Assembly (NCBI RefSeq): GCF_033568475.1
Contig: NC_133120.1
Span: 81,444,151-81,508,150, forward strand
From: Henckelia pumila
Taxonomy: Eukaryota > Streptophyta > Magnoliopsida > Lamiales > Gesneriaceae
Length of the DNA: 64,000 nt
Direction: 5' to 3'
Position 1 is the stretch's first letter. Every line of letters begins with the position of its first letter. Positions 44,905-59,200 of this stretch are shown here, piece by piece. Under the pieces are notes generated by a model. That model was not told where the DNA came from and ran no database searches. It saw only the letters and a program-made list of their open reading frames with translations. The position numbers and the translations under genes were made by a program.

Positions 44905-47900
44905 TTACAATCGAAACCTCAACGGAAGAGTACCCCTGCTTCACAAGAAAAAATAAATAACAATAGAAACAATTTGAGGAACAATAATCACTTCAATTTT
45001 GCAAAATGGACATTTCAAAAGAAGCTTACAAAATATAAGTGATATTGCAATTTAAAAAACTTCATTTCAGCACAATTTAAAAATTGATGATTTTATCCAG
45101 TCTACTTCAATGTAGAAAGTGTCAGCAATAAAGTATGTCTTCTACTTTACACCTAATCACTTATAAAATACAACATAGTAACACAACACTTTTATCCTTG
45201 AAACCACCATAGTATTTTGCCTTCGTGAATCTTTTTCTTCTAAGGGTAAACTTGGTTGAAGTGATAGGATTATATTGATAAATTACCCTGCACTTATTGA
45301 AATGATTGGATAAGATTAAAAACAATGACAGACAATTAATATTATGTTAGGTTTAGATAACATTAAAAACAATGACAGACAAATAATATTATGTTAGGTT
45401 TAGCAGATAAAAATCGGCGTGAAAATTACGGATAAAAAATTAATTGTTAACTACGTACTCCTTCATTTTACTCTATCCTGTGCCAAAATTTCTCAAATCC
45501 AAAACCCACAAGCACACCTCTTCATAAATTGTTTGCCAAATCTCATTTCTTCTGTTTTATATTTTATCTCAATCCCTTGTCCCCTTCCATTATCCACACT
45601 CGCTTCCTCAAGTTACAGGAAGTTTGATAGATCGTGTTTAGCTTCCGAGTCAATCTTCCAATCATTTCAACTAGATAATCAAGGAAAAAATTATCCTTAA
45701 CATCCAAACAAGAATTAATTCAAGGGTATACATCTTTTTTTTAAAAACACAAAACCCAATAGGTTGCACTTAAATTGATTGTATTTGATTTGAAAGAAGA
45801 CATTTGATTCGAGAATGGATTTGAGGAATAAATTCAAATAACACCTATTTTGGTTGATTTGAAATTCACGACAATTACTATTAAAACCGTTTAACTTGAT
45901 ATAAAGTGAATTCAAATTGCATCTGAATAGATGGATTTTATTTGGAGAAAATGATTTGACTTGGAGAAAGATTTAAGAAATAGATTTCAAATGATATTCA
46001 TATTTGGTTATTGAAATCCACCACAAGTACTACTGAAATTACTAAACTTGATATTTAGTGGATTTAAAATTCATTTGAATTTTGTCCATCCAGACTAGTC
46101 AATGCATTGGATCATCAATCCAAAGACAACCTTAAATTTTGTCCAACTTGTCCAAACAAGTCGAGGAATTTGAAATCCATCAATTCAACCAAAAACTTAA
46201 ATTCTGTTTAAAAAAAGAAAAAAAGTATTAAGAATTAAATCTAAAATTTTTGAACCTTCAGAAAACGTTGGTGGAATGTGTCCCTGATTTGGAAAAAGTA
46301 GTTAACTAAAAAGTACAATATGGCAATTGGAAAAATTATGGTCAGATCAATGTCTGAAAATTGGAAGAAGAAAGGTTAGGACTTCAGATTTTCTGTGGAT
46401 TTCAATGCATAAGTTTATTTTACTCTGTTTTAATTCTTTACTGTAGAAATGATGATGGTACATCACAGCTTGTAGCTAGGATTTTTAGTCATGCATTGAC
46501 AGTATGGAACAAAACGCTGGATAATAAGTTACAGCATACAACTATGCATTTATCCCAAACACCAAAGACAACCTAAGGGTCATGACAATTAATTATTAGC
46601 ACGGTAATAGCATTGGTAACACCAAGGACTGAGCAGTTCAACCAAGTAACTATGTATTTAATGTTGGTTATTAAAGAATTTCCCCAAAAAACAGAGTAGC
46701 ATGATAAATCATGCAGATATTGATTCACAGACACAACATATACGGGGACATCTAAAACATTAACAGCGAAAATGTTATAGATTAACATGCCTGTCCAAAC
46801 CTTACAAATATTTAAGTCCATATGATGCTACAGAACAGAAGTGATATGGAGCAATCGCTTGGGATTTCGTTGCCCCTCCAAACCAAACACAATAATAACT
46901 GGAAATCGATTCAAACAAATCTCACTTCATTACTGGATAAAATATCAGGACCAAGTTGTTTCCTGGCACGGCAGAAAGACACTGGTGGAAATTGCTTGTA
47001 AAACTAATAGTTTTTATTCATTTAAATTTTTTTAAATCACCGAAAGTGATACATCACAACATAAATAGAAACTTTAAAACAAAGGAATCTACATAAGAAC
47101 ACAACATGAAGAAAAGCGATGCACAGAATATCATACAAATATAAGACAATAATACATTCTCCGTGTATTCTCTCCTTTCCTTTTAGTTCACATAAGTTCT
47201 CTAGATACCTTTCAGAGACTTCACTTCATGATTACAGAAGACGGAAATTAATACAGAACAATACTCAGTTTGAAAACAATTTTCACTGTCGATCTTTTCT
47301 ACACAACAAACAATATGAATTCCTATGTAATGCAAGCAAAAAACAAATTAAATACTACCACAGCTTTACTCAAAATTCTTCTTCTAATAGTTCCCTCCTC
47401 TGTACCTAATTTAATTCCATTCACTTTTGCCTACATTTTATCTAAAGCTTCAGCTCACCATTTTCTGTCAAATCTGCCAGCGTAAAAACTAAAACGTCAT
47501 TACAGCACCACAAATGCTCAAAGATGCAATCTTTGTGCATAACCTTAATAAAAGGGGGAAAAAACCCAAGCCCGTAACGCGTCAGAAAATAGGCAAATTA
47601 CAAATACATGAATTGATATCTCAAAGTACTAGAATCATGCATCAACTAATAAAAAAAACTATTCCGTACGCATCACCGGCACATAAATAAAACCGAAAAA
47701 ACCAAAAAAAATAAAATAAAATAAATTACGAAAGGATTCAATCTCGTTGCATTAAAGGGCCTTCATGTATTTTCTTTTTCCACACGAAAGTACCGGCAAA
47801 ACACTTTCAGGATCAATATAAAATTGAAATCACATAAAATCAAAGATAAATCAGGAGGCACCCGAAAGTTTTTAAAAGAGAGAATTGATGCCGCCGGCGC

Positions 47901-48060
47901 GTGAGAGATGAAAGTAGAGAGAAACTTTTTCCTGTGAAATTTTACTGCCACGATGGATTCGATGGGTTGCGAGAATAGAGCGGACTGCAATACATCTCGT
48001 TCGCGAACATAAACTGGCGCACGTTCCGTATTCTTCTATGGGGTATTTAAATGGAATATC
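44905..48060. other. spacer; possible distant leader exon and promoter
   Basis: No coding gene is supported. At 47880-48010 the minus strand is GC-richer, with TTTCTCTCTACTTTCATCTC and CGCGCCGGCGGCATC, like a plant 5' leader, and a TATA-like TTTAAATACC lies at about 48041-48050. It could be the first non-coding exon of the DUF1644 gene with a long intron, or a separate non-coding transcript. The 75-codon frame there has no recognisable product. Two copies of AACAATGACAGACAA..AATATTATGTTAGGTTTAG occur at 45321-45405. Confidence 0.35.
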
Positions 48061-48836
48061 GCAAAATTAGAGGGTACAGTTTTAAATATTAGAAAATCTC
48101 GGCATACATTTTGTCACCATGAGTTATGATGGTATAATATGTTGACATTTTCATGTCATACGTTTGTTGAGCCTTGTGATAATAATATCATAATACCAAC
48201 AAATTAAATTCAATAGTAGTTGCAAGAGGTAAGCAGTTTGATTCTCTTTATCCACATTTTTTTGGACTAACTTTTGGCACATGGTTTGCATAATATGATT
48301 TTCATAATTAGCGTGGTTTGTAAGCTATTGTATTAGTCCGTAAATTAATTTAAAACACACAAAAAAAATAACAGCTGCGAATTTTTACATCACAAAAAAT
48401 GAAGTACAACATTACCCCTCTCATCTCGTTGAATTCACTTGTTTTGAGTCGCTAAAATGATATCTAAACATGATATGAATTGAGTCCATCATCTCAAAAC
48501 AAATATAAAAGAAAGCTCAATCTTATTTTATTTTATTTTTTCAGTTTCGAAATTTCACGTATTTGCATTTTCTCCTCTCAAACTCTCATAGTACATTAAA
48601 CATTAATTTCCAATAGGAGTGTCAACAAGGCGGATTTGGCTAAACCCGAAACATATTCGCTTTTTTTTGGACCCGTTACGCCCGTGAACGTAGTGGATCC
48701 AATTCGAGTTAAACTCATTGGACCCACCAGAATTTACATAATTATAAATTTATTAAATAAAAAATTAAAAGTTAATAAATTAACAAATATTATTAAATTT
48801 AATTTAATTTTCATTTCTTTATTTTTTATATTATTA
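48061..48836. other. intergenic, AT-rich, nothing recognised
   Basis: No gene or repeat boundary is supported. A short GC-richer patch at 48630-48740 carries ACCCGAAACATATTCG and GGACCCG motifs. Confidence 0.45.
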
Positions 48837-48844
48837 AGTTTGAG

Positions 48845-49159
48845 TAGAGCTGTCAAAGTGGGTTGGAACCCCTAGGTTGATTCTTCCCGTTTTGCTATAT
48901 AGGCGGGTTGAGTTGACAAATTTTTAGTCCTCCTAAATGGTAGACCGGCCCACTCCGCCGCGCCAATCGGTGAGTTGCCAGCCAACCCGCCAATTATAAC
49001 AAAATAATCGACGGGTTAACCCGCCACATACCGCCAAATAGAAGAGTTGAGTTGATAATTTCTCAACCTGCTTAAATGGTGGGCTGCCCCGCCCGTCAAC
49101 CGATGGAATTTGGTGGGTTGCGGGTTGGCCCGCTCCGCTGGCCGGTTTTGATAGCTCTA
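48845..49159. mobile_element. hAT-type MITE, 315 bp
   Basis: The ends TAGAGCTGTCAAA and the inverse of TAGAGCTATCAAA are flanked by a perfect 8-bp target duplication AGTTTGAG (48837-48844 and 49160-49167). The interior is rich in GGCGGGTTG and its inverse. It is non-coding. Confidence 0.88.
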
Positions 49160-49167
49160 AGTTTGAG

Positions 49168-50151
49168 ACATAAATAGTAACTACTTTTGATAGGTTATGT
49201 GATACTAATTTTTGTCTCCAAAATACCCTTAAACCATAACTACCATAATTTTTTTAAAATAAAATAAATATGAATTGATAATAAAAAAACATAACATTTA
49301 ATATAAATTACTCAAATTTTATTATACTTCATATAAAAATATGTTATGCACAAATATAAAACTAGATTTTAGATAAAAATTTAATTTATGATGTGTGCAT
49401 ACATTTACTAGTATTAATAAAATTTATGACGAAATTTTTTTCTCACAATTAAAAATTTATCAACTTATATTTAATTAATAACTAATAAAAAATAAATTAT
49501 AATGATATGTTCTCATATTAAACATATAATAATAAAATAAAATAATTACAATCCCAAAATATTAAACTCAAATTATGGATAAACTCTTAATTATTTAATA
49601 TTTAAAAAAATATAATTATATATTAGTAATATATATTATATTTATATATATATGTATATTTTGGTGAGGCGGTTTTGACTGAACCTGAAACCCGCTCCGT
49701 ACTCGTTTGTAGACTCGCTTCGCCAGGACGGATTTAACACAAGGCTGTGTTTAGTTCCGACCCATTGATATTTAAAATTTTTTTTCTTAAGATGTATGAT
49801 TTTCATGAAATAATACATACATACATATACAACATTTTGCTGGGTTTATATTAATGCCACTAAATTATTATTTGTCTTTAGAATTGAGTCTACACGTTAT
49901 AAATTTAGTTTTCAAAAACCATCTTTAACCAAAAGGAAAAATAAAAAAGAGAAAAAAAAAAATTTGTCTTGAAAAAAAACACAATATATTATCGTGTGAC
50001 CTAACTTTGTAAATTCGACTCCAATCCTGAAAATCTTAAGTATGATACTCATTACAACAATTCAAAAGATTGTGAAAAACTTGATCTGCATAAAGCACTA
50101 GTTATATACCAAACCAAATTTGTTCGATGTTACTCTTCGAACCATTGTGTC
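49168..50151. other. intergenic, AT-rich, nothing recognised
   Basis: No open frame of note. A CCCGCTCCGTACTCG patch at 49690-49740 resembles the MITE interior nearby and may be a fragment of a related element. Confidence 0.45.
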
Positions 50152-50200
50152 AGCTCAAGCTCAAGCTCAAGCTCAAGCTCAAGCTCAAGCTCAAGCTCAA
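50152..50200. repeat. (AGCTCA)n hexanucleotide repeat
   Basis: Eight AGCTCA units end exactly where the next MITE begins, and its target duplication is the last unit plus C. Confidence 0.95.
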
Positions 50201-50201
50201 C

Positions 50202-50640
50202 TATTGGTGCAAACGAACCGAACATGTTCGTGAGCTTTATGAGACCGCTCGATAAATATTTGATTCGTATTCGAGCTTATCGAACTCGAGCCGAATTCGA
50301 AGATGTTCGAACTTTTTTCGAGCCGAGCTCGAGCCGAAATTACTCTGTTCGATAGTTCTCGAATAGTTCGCGAGCCTTAATATTTAATTAATATAATATA
50401 ATTATATAATAGTTAAATATATATTTCAAGCTTTTCGAACCATAATATCCGAATAGTTCACGAATAGGTTCGAATATTTCGAACCGAAATCGAACTTCAT
50501 TTCGAGCCGAGCTCGAGCCAAAATATTTGAAATTATCGAACTTCGAATCGAGCTCGAACTCGAATATACTCTTATCGAGCCGAATTCGAGCCTTAAAATT
50601 TTACCATTATTCGCCTCGATTCGGTTCGTTTGCACCTCTA
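50202..50640. mobile_element. hAT-type MITE, 439 bp
   Basis: The left end TATTGGTGCAAACGAACC and the inverse right end TAGAGGTGCAAACGAACC are flanked by AGCTCAAC (50194-50201 and 50641-50648), an 8-bp duplication. The interior is dense in TTCGAGC and GCTCGAA, giving many short inverted repeats. It is non-coding. Confidence 0.85.
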
Positions 50641-50705
50641 AGCTCAACAAAGCCTATCCTTGACCACTAGCTTGATACCAATCAGACATAAGCAAGGGAT
50701 ATCGG

Positions 50706-50927
50706 TAGGGGTGGATTTTCAGTATACCGTACTAAAAATATTGGTATGAAAAAAATTCATACCGATACCGATAGCGAAATTTCAAAATTTTGGTATGAAA
50801 AAAAATTCATATCGATACCATATAGATATAAAAAAAAATTGGTATACCGAAAAAATGTCTATATATCGAAAAAAAATCGGTACGGTATGCGAAAAATTCG
50901 ATATTTTGATCTGGTATGACAGCCCTA
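50706..50927. mobile_element. hAT-type MITE, 222 bp
   Basis: The left end TAGGGGTG and the inverse right end TAGGGCTG are flanked by GATATCGG (50698-50705) and GATATCGT (50928-50935), an 8-bp duplication with one mismatch. The interior repeats GGTATGAAAAAAATTCATA and GATACCGAT. Confidence 0.75.
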
Positions 50928-50935
50928 GATATCGT

Positions 50936-51542
50936 AGTTGTTTCTACGTTGGACAATAAGTCATTTTGTCAAAAAACCAAAATACATAATCAAAGGAGAA
51001 ACCTATGCAGTATAATATGGACATCATTTTTAGCTAAAATGGCCTTTACAGTAAATAAAAAATATTCTACAATGGGCTCTCCATAATATATGAGCAGAGA
51101 TTTATATTGTTATAAACAATGATTATGAATGAGAAAATCTAGAACATATGATAACGATGAATTGACAAAAACATCAATGTGCAAGACGAGTCGCAGTTAA
51201 AGTTGTTAATGTAGAAGCGTATGCGAAAATATAATTTCACATATTCAGGAAATAATGATACAATGTATATTTATATACAACCTAAAACAATAAAGATAAA
51301 AAGAAAACAAATATACAAAATATACAAGAGATATGCACAATCTATTTCTACTATAAAATCTACTATAAAAGTATGAATAAAGGGCAAAATTTTGCATTGT
51401 GTATTTACTACATTGCCCAAAAGCTATGAATGATTGATATTAATTGCATGGGCATAAGTGAAAAAATGGTGTAAAATTTAGGGTTAAATTTGGGATGTGC
51501 AATTTATACAAAACAATGTGTTGGTCATTCATTTAATTGATG

Positions 51543-51598
<56 letters not shown>

Positions 51599-54500
51599 TT
51601 ACCCATTGAATACATTTCAATGTTTGTCATCATATTCCTAATTCATTCTAAAAAATAATAATGAGAAGAAAATTATAAAATAATGCATTATTTCTACTAA
51701 CTATTTTTAATTTTATAAATTAATCATTATTATTTTTTGTCTTAAAAAATGGAAAAGTATGGGGTAAATTAATAATTAATAAGCAAAAAAATCTCTTGTG
51801 GATTATGTTCTAAGTGAATCATTTTTATTTTTATTTTTAATATTAATATTTATGGATAATAATGATTTTTTGTCTTGAAAAATATTGAATTATGAGGTAA
51901 ATTAAGAGAAAAAAACTGTTATGATTAGGATAATATAATAGTAAGATGCTAATAAAAATGATGAATTAATATAATTAATTACACTAACAAATATAGCAAT
52001 AGAATAATTCACATACTTTTTGTACTATGACAATAAAATAACTGATCATTTAAAATATTTAAGAAATATTTACACTTCTATGAAATTTGCGTTTAATATA
52101 ATATATAGAAATATAACATCACCATAAATTTTATGAAGAATAAGTTTCATAATGCAATAATCTATTAATAAAAACTTGCTATATTAGAAAAAAATAAAAA
52201 ATAATATAAAATTATTTGAACTCTTTAAACACAATATTTTAATTGATTTATTAAATATCATATTGCATTTGTAAAATTAATTATACACTATAGCAATATA
52301 AGTGAAATCAAAAATTAAATTATTTTCATATAGTTTCTTTGTTATTACAAATACATTGTGTCAATTCACCTCTTATTTATTTATAGAAATTCACTTTCAA
52401 TGAATTGGTTTGAATTATTTTTCTATCAATTTAAGAAAAAAAAATTAAATCACATGTTTTTTAAAAAAATTTATAATAAAAAATAAAATTAAGTTACGAC
52501 ATATTTATAAGAAAATTTGAAAATAATGATACGTCATAATTCAATAGATATTTGATTATAAAAATAAATTAGATAGATAAAATTTTATCGAAACATAATT
52601 CTTAGAAAAATATAAAAACTATTAACATATAAAAATGATTAAGATGTTGGAAAATAAAAATATGCATGTATTCTTTAAAACTATTAAAGATAATATATAT
52701 TTATTTTATTATGACTATAAAAGTATAAATAGAATGACTAAGTTTTTCAGTATGGATTTTTTATTTTGCCTTTGGATTGTATATTCGTTCGATTAATTGT
52801 ATTGAGATGAGATTTTCTACATAGTATTTTAAAAATATAAAAATTGATATATAAAGGCTCCGTTTGGTAGACTGGATAATTGTTTGATTAATAATTAATC
52901 TCATGTTTGTATCGATTTTTGTACATAGAAATAAAAAATTGTCATTAAAGAATTTGTCGATAAATAATTTCATGAAAACTTGGTGAAAAATGAACGTAAA
53001 AAAATAAGAAAAAAATATAATATAAAATTTATGTATAATTTGGAATTTAAATAAAATTAAATATTATAAATTTCATTCATAAATATAAATAAATCAAAGA
53101 TAATGATGGAAAAATAAAAGAAAAATTGTAATTTTAGTCCGCTAATATTTGATAATTACGATTTTGGGTCTATATTTTCATATGAAATAATTACATACAT
53201 ACCCCTGTGAAATCTCAAAATTTCTAAAAATCCATTATGAAAAATGAATTATCTATTAACTCCTTGTGTTTTCAAATCTTGAGCACATATATCCTCACGT
53301 TTTCAAGTTTGAGTGTATCCCCTTATCCATACGTATTTTTGTAGGCGTTTTATGTCCAAAATTTGAAACACAAGGACTTAACAGATATAAAGGGTTTTTA
53401 GCGATATCAAAATTTCAACTTCAGTTTAGTCTTGCGTGTTCCGATTTTTGGCAATTTTACTTATTGTTTATCAAAAATGCTGATGCAATACTATAAACGT
53501 CTATGGTACAAAAATATCACATAAAAAAAGACTCTAAAATCGTAAGAAAAAAAAAAAACAAATATAACAGACTTTGAAATCTGATAACACGGAGTATCGG
53601 AATTATAAATAAAGAATTTTATAGAATCAAAAAAATAATTTTTCCAAAAATAAATGTCAAAATGTAATCCACATTTAATCTAAATAAATTTAAGACTCAA
53701 ATATAAGACCTTATCAAATATTAAAAATTCACTATATCTTAGAAACAATAAAACAAATGAATATTATTTGAAATTTTAATTATTACTTTTTTATTTTTAT
53801 TTTAAAGGTGAATAAATTTAAATTTATTATTTGTCTTATGTTATATCTAATATATTTTCACGTGTCTAACCCATGAGACACGTGTTAATTATTTTCTAAA
53901 TATCATACTATATTTATAAATTTAATAATATACTATTACAATATAAATGCAATCATTGAATAAATTATTTTCATATAATTTTTTGGTATTAAAAATACAT
54001 TGTGTTAACTTGCATCTTATTTAATTATAAAATTTCACCTTCAATGAATTGGTTTGAATTATTTTCTATGAATTTAAGAAAACAAAATTTAAAATACGTG
54101 AGCATCAAATTGGTTTTTTCTAAAATATATATATAATAGAAAAATAAAATTTGATTACGACATACTTATAAAAAAATTTGAAAACAACGATACGCCAAAA
54201 TTGAATAAAAATTTGATAATAAAAATAAATTTGAGAAATAATATTTTATCGTACATATTTCTTAGGAAAATCTAAAACAATTAATAAATATTTATTTTAT
54301 TAAATTGTGTATTATTTTGATTAACATAAAAATGATTAGATTTTTAAAAATAAAAATAAAATATCTATTTATTAAAATTATTAAAGATAATAAATAATTA
54401 TTTTATTAGATTGTGTATTATTTCAATTCAAAACAATTAACATAATAAATATTTTCACTCTCTCTCTATATATATATATATGTTTGACAAATAAAATTTT

Positions 54501-56050
54501 TTTTTACTGAAATTAATTTTACTTTACCTCTCTAAAAGTATGAATAAAAGGATAAAGTTTTACAATTGTGAAATAACAACTTTGCCATTTTATTTACATT
54601 ATAAGTAAGATCATATAAAAATATAAAAAGATATAAAAGTAAAACTACATTTTAGTTAGAACATAAAAGTAAATAAATATTTTTATTATATTATATGTAA
54701 ATATTAATATCCATAAATAAATTATACACTTTCATTAAATTTCAACTAATGCGTCCATTAATGTAATTAAATAATTTATTTTTTAATTATTATTTTTTGA
54801 AAGAATCATTTTTTAATTTCTCACAATATGTCTTTATTTATATTACAACTTATGTAATGTTAGTAAATTTAAAAATATATAAGAATAAGCTAAATTTTAG
54901 TTTGTGACTTAATAGAGTTGCAGTTAATCAAATAGATACATAAATTTTGAAAAGAAGAAAAGGAAAAAACCAAAACTTACGGTATTAATATAAATAGTCA
55001 AAATAAAAAAATATAAGAATATAAATCTTGAAAAGAACAAAACTAAAAACTAAAATTTTCTGTAATAATATTAACAGCTAAAGTTAAAAACATATATTTA
55101 CGAAATTAATGTAGGAATATAAATTAAATCTATTACCAACATAAAAATGTGAATAAAAATGGTAAAATTTTATCATTGTGAAATCTATCTATCTATTATC
55201 TATTACCTATCTAAAAGTTTGAATAAAAAAGTAAAGTTTTATCATTGTGAAATAAGAAATTTGTCATTTTATTTACACTATAAGTAAGGTCATATAAAAA
55301 TATATAGGGATATAATACAAGTTAAATGACAAAAAAAAAATATATAAAAGTTACATGAATATAAATGAAAATATATATACCACAACATAAGTACATAACC
55401 CAAAAAAACATGGGAGTTAAATGATCAAAATAAAAACAATATATAAGTGACATGATTAAAAATGAAAATGCATCATAATATGACTAAAAATGAAAACATT
55501 CAAGTTACAGGATTGAAAATACAAATTCACCATTAACATGAATAAAAGTGAAAAAAAATGATCATTGTATTATTTCAGTTGATTTTCATAATTAATAATT
55601 AAAGTTTATATGATTTTTATTATGATGTCGTGAAAATATCGATAATTATAAAAAATAATAAATAGATATATTATATATAAATAAAGTGTGCATGTGCTGT
55701 TTACTAGTATAATTAAATACTAGTATAATTAAATATAGCTAAAGATATATTTCCAACAGTAATAAATGAAACATCTTACTCGATAATCTTACAATCAATA
55801 GTTTCGAAGTATTTACAAAAGCATTTATGTGTTCCATCTGTACAGCCCCGATTCATAAAGAATTGCCAACTTACCAAACTGCGTACGAGGGGGAAAAAAG
55901 AAGGAAAAAAAAAAAAAAAAAAGCTGTACAAAGAGTACCCAAAAAAGAAAAAGGAATATTCACTCTAAAAAATTGCATAGGGCCATTATCTAAACAAAAT
56001 GATACCCAAGGGTCCTGCGGCCAAAAATATGGTCAGAATCAGATACGACA
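50936..56050. other. 5-kb AT-rich spacer with degenerate repeats
   Basis: No gene. An ATT tract lies at 51546-51598. A module like AGTATGAATAAAAGGATAAAGTTT followed by ATTGTGAAATAA and CATTTTATTTACA recurs at about 51365, 54535 and 55145-55270. Another module (TCATATAATTTTTTGGTATT, then TTCACCTTCAATGAATTGG) recurs at about 52330-52430 and 53970-54060. These are decayed copies of an unnamed repeat. A poly-A tract lies at 55898-55922. Confidence 0.5.
51546..51598. repeat. (ATT)n microsatellite
   Basis: About 17 ATT units without interruption. Confidence 0.95.
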
Positions 56051-56232
56051 TGAGTAGAGTGCAAAATGCACATGCTCGCTCGCTTTGCCTGGAAAGAAAT
56101 ACTCCATCTATACTAAATTAAGGTGAATAACTGAAGTGGCTAGATGCGTGTGAGGCTTTGATGAAATGTACAAGGCATGGAGTTGGGCCAAGAAAAATAG
56201 TTTGTTTGCTTAAGTTAGAAGCCTGAAGTGGC

Positions 56233-59200
56233 TTATATTTGACGACTGAAAGTGTGAGGAGATGCTGAGCCTGAATATGGTGAAAGAGGTCGTTTCACAA
56301 ATGGATGTTCCAAGAGCTGACCGGCTGTTGGCCGTGAATTTGGGTCTACTTGCAAACATTCAAGTATAAAATCCCGAGCATCTCTGGAGAGGGAGTCGGG
56401 AATAGGTGGTCTCTCGCCCTTTCCTATTCGAAATAATGCCGACATCTGTCAAATCAAAAAGCACAATGTTAACACTAAAGAAATTCATGTGGAATTGCAG
56501 TGGGCCAAGATCCACCTTGCAACCGAGGATAATCAGTAATTAAAAAGAAGCACCATTTACTTGGGAAAACAAAAGATTTACTATAGACTTAATCTTATAC
56601 CTAATAATAATAATAACCTATCAAATGACTCAACATGCATGAATAATTATGGCACAAATAGGAAAATGCAAGCCGTTCATATGATAAGTAGCCCAGAATA
56701 GGCAGTGCCAATAACTAATGTGCTTTTACTGCCGATGACAAAAGGTATAAGAGTTGATGAAGAGTTTAAACATCATCCCCTCTCAAAACAAAAGCCTGCT
56801 GTACTTCATAGTTGAGAGTGACAAGCTCACAAAGAATCATCAATTATACTTGAATTAGACTTCAACTTATAGTGCATTAATAGCCCCATAAACCACAAAT
56901 GGAAATGGTCACACAATTTGATGAGCGTGCAGGAAATTATCCATTCACGAAAAAGATCCATAACTTTCGCTAATTTACCATGTCTGGTAAATGTGTGGGT
57001 GGATGTGGAGTGCTTTACTTACCCATTCCAAGTGAGAGTAGGGAAAGCGCCCTGTCAGCATCTCCAAGACAGTACATCCAAGACTCCATATATCAGCAGA
57101 TAGGCCATAACCTCGGCTCCTAACAACCTGTAGCAGCAAGTAAGGCTATTGAGTAAAACGTGGCACCACAAAACTGGCATATGAAAAAAGAACCACCAAC
57201 ACGGTATCGCCAGCCTCGTAAACGAAGGAAAAAATATTAATTGCTAGAAAAATACTATATGTACACCTTATTGGCTTACATTTAACTTACATTTTCTCTT
57301 ACCAAATTACAAAACTACCCATGAAAAAGAATAAATATCTTATTAGCCAAAGAAAGTTTCGTGATTGATAAGGGAAAATGCAAGCCAAGGTTTACACTAA
57401 GGTGTACATCTAGCATTACTCTAATTGTTATGCCATCTATAACTCCTGTGTATATCAGTTACTCATCTCTTTTCAGAATTCAGAACCTCTTATAAAGATC
57501 TCCAAAACATGCCAGGCTATATCCCATGAGCTCAACTCAGATTGAGTTAAATCTCCGGTGCTCAATAGCTCTAAATGTAATCAGTGTCACTCTTTCTTTA
57601 ACACTGATACTCTAACATCATTCCTCTCAACAGTGTACCAGTGAGCTAACTTTCTTCATGTCAGAATATTCAGGGGAAATGAAAGACAGTTTTCATACTA
57701 TTATAAGGAAAATTTTCACCAACTCGCAATTTGGACTAACAATTTAATCAAAACAAGCCATGTTTCTTTTAAGTAACAAAGTCATCACGAGGCAAACCTC
57801 AGGAGCCATCCAGAATGCAGTTCCTTTGCAAGATTTCAAGTCATTCAACTTGGTGGCCTGCAAAATGAATAAAAATATTTGACATAAGAGAATAGCAATT
57901 TTAAATACCAAGAAGGCATTTAAGTTGAAAAGGGAGACCACAATAAAATAATAGGTAAACAAAAGGAAATAGTTGGTCGACCTTTGCAAGCCCAAAATCA
58001 GCAAGTTTAACCAGACCATTTGTGTCCACCAATATATTTGAACATTTAATATCTCTGCAATGTGCCACAGAAAGTTTGAAACATTCTAAGTATTGATATA
58101 AGTGCAAATTAAAGTAGGAAAAATATCGAAAACTTCACCTATTAAAATACAACTCACTCAAAGATACTCGAAAAAATTTGGTATAAAATGAATAAGATTT
58201 TTCGAATCAAAGATCGTGTCATGCGAAACAGCATTTTACTTCATCATCTACCAAGAATACCGAAGGATGAACTAGAGAATACAAGCCAATGCAAAAAAAG
58301 ATCAAATCCATCCAATCGTAAAATCTGATGTTCTTCTATCTTCGTAAAAAAACTCAACTTCTGACACTAGAAAGTAGTCATGTTTGATTACCTGTGTACC
58401 ACTTTTCTGTCATGCAGGTAATTCAAACCATGTAAAATTTGCCTGGTGTAAGTGGACACCTGGGTATCCCGGAGCTTATACTTCTGGTATAGGCTCAAAA
58501 GAGAACCTTGATTAACAAGCTCAAGAAAAATATAGAGGTTCGATTCATCCTACAAAGATAAGGGATACTTTTCAGCATTTGCAAAAAGAATTCAGTAAAA
58601 ATTCGCAGATAAATTTGATCAATTTTTTTTTTTAAATAAACTAAAATGTAATAAATAAAATGAGATTCTTCAAAGATTTTTCTAAAAAAATCTCTGTGGA
58701 ATTTTTTCGACTTTGTGATCCTCATGCTCTACCCTCTCATCACAGTGAAGAAAATATTGGCTGACAATTTAATGAAAACACTGTCATCCTCTTGCTTTAC
58801 ACTCTCATCCCAATTTGTGAATCCGAACCGCTTTAATCACAAACTCTTATTCCCATCTTTTCATATTTCATTAACTTGTCAGCCTAATTATGAAGAGGAA
58901 AATAAGCATATCAATAAGGAGAAAAGAAAAACTAAGAAAACCTTACCCGCTTTGTACCATAGTACCGAACTATATTCTCATGTTCAAACTGACTTAGAAG
59001 AGCAATTTCCTAAAAAGGCCATGAGAAAAAAATAATATTAAAGATGAGAAATACAAAACAGTCATCACAGCAAATTAGAAAAAAATGACAAAGTTCAGAA
59101 AAAGCATTTAGGGTGGCGCAACCTGTTCAAGTTGGATAATTCGTTGCTTTCCTTCCTCTCCTTGATCGAGCAAAGATACTTCCTTCACAGCAAAAAAGAA

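Noticed and set aside
47763..47990. 75-codon minus-strand frame
   Set aside because: No domain. It lies in a region better explained as untranslated leader or non-coding transcript.
52857..52900. GGCTCCGTTTGGTAGACTGG, resembling a MITE end
   Set aside because: No inverted partner or target duplication could be found nearby.
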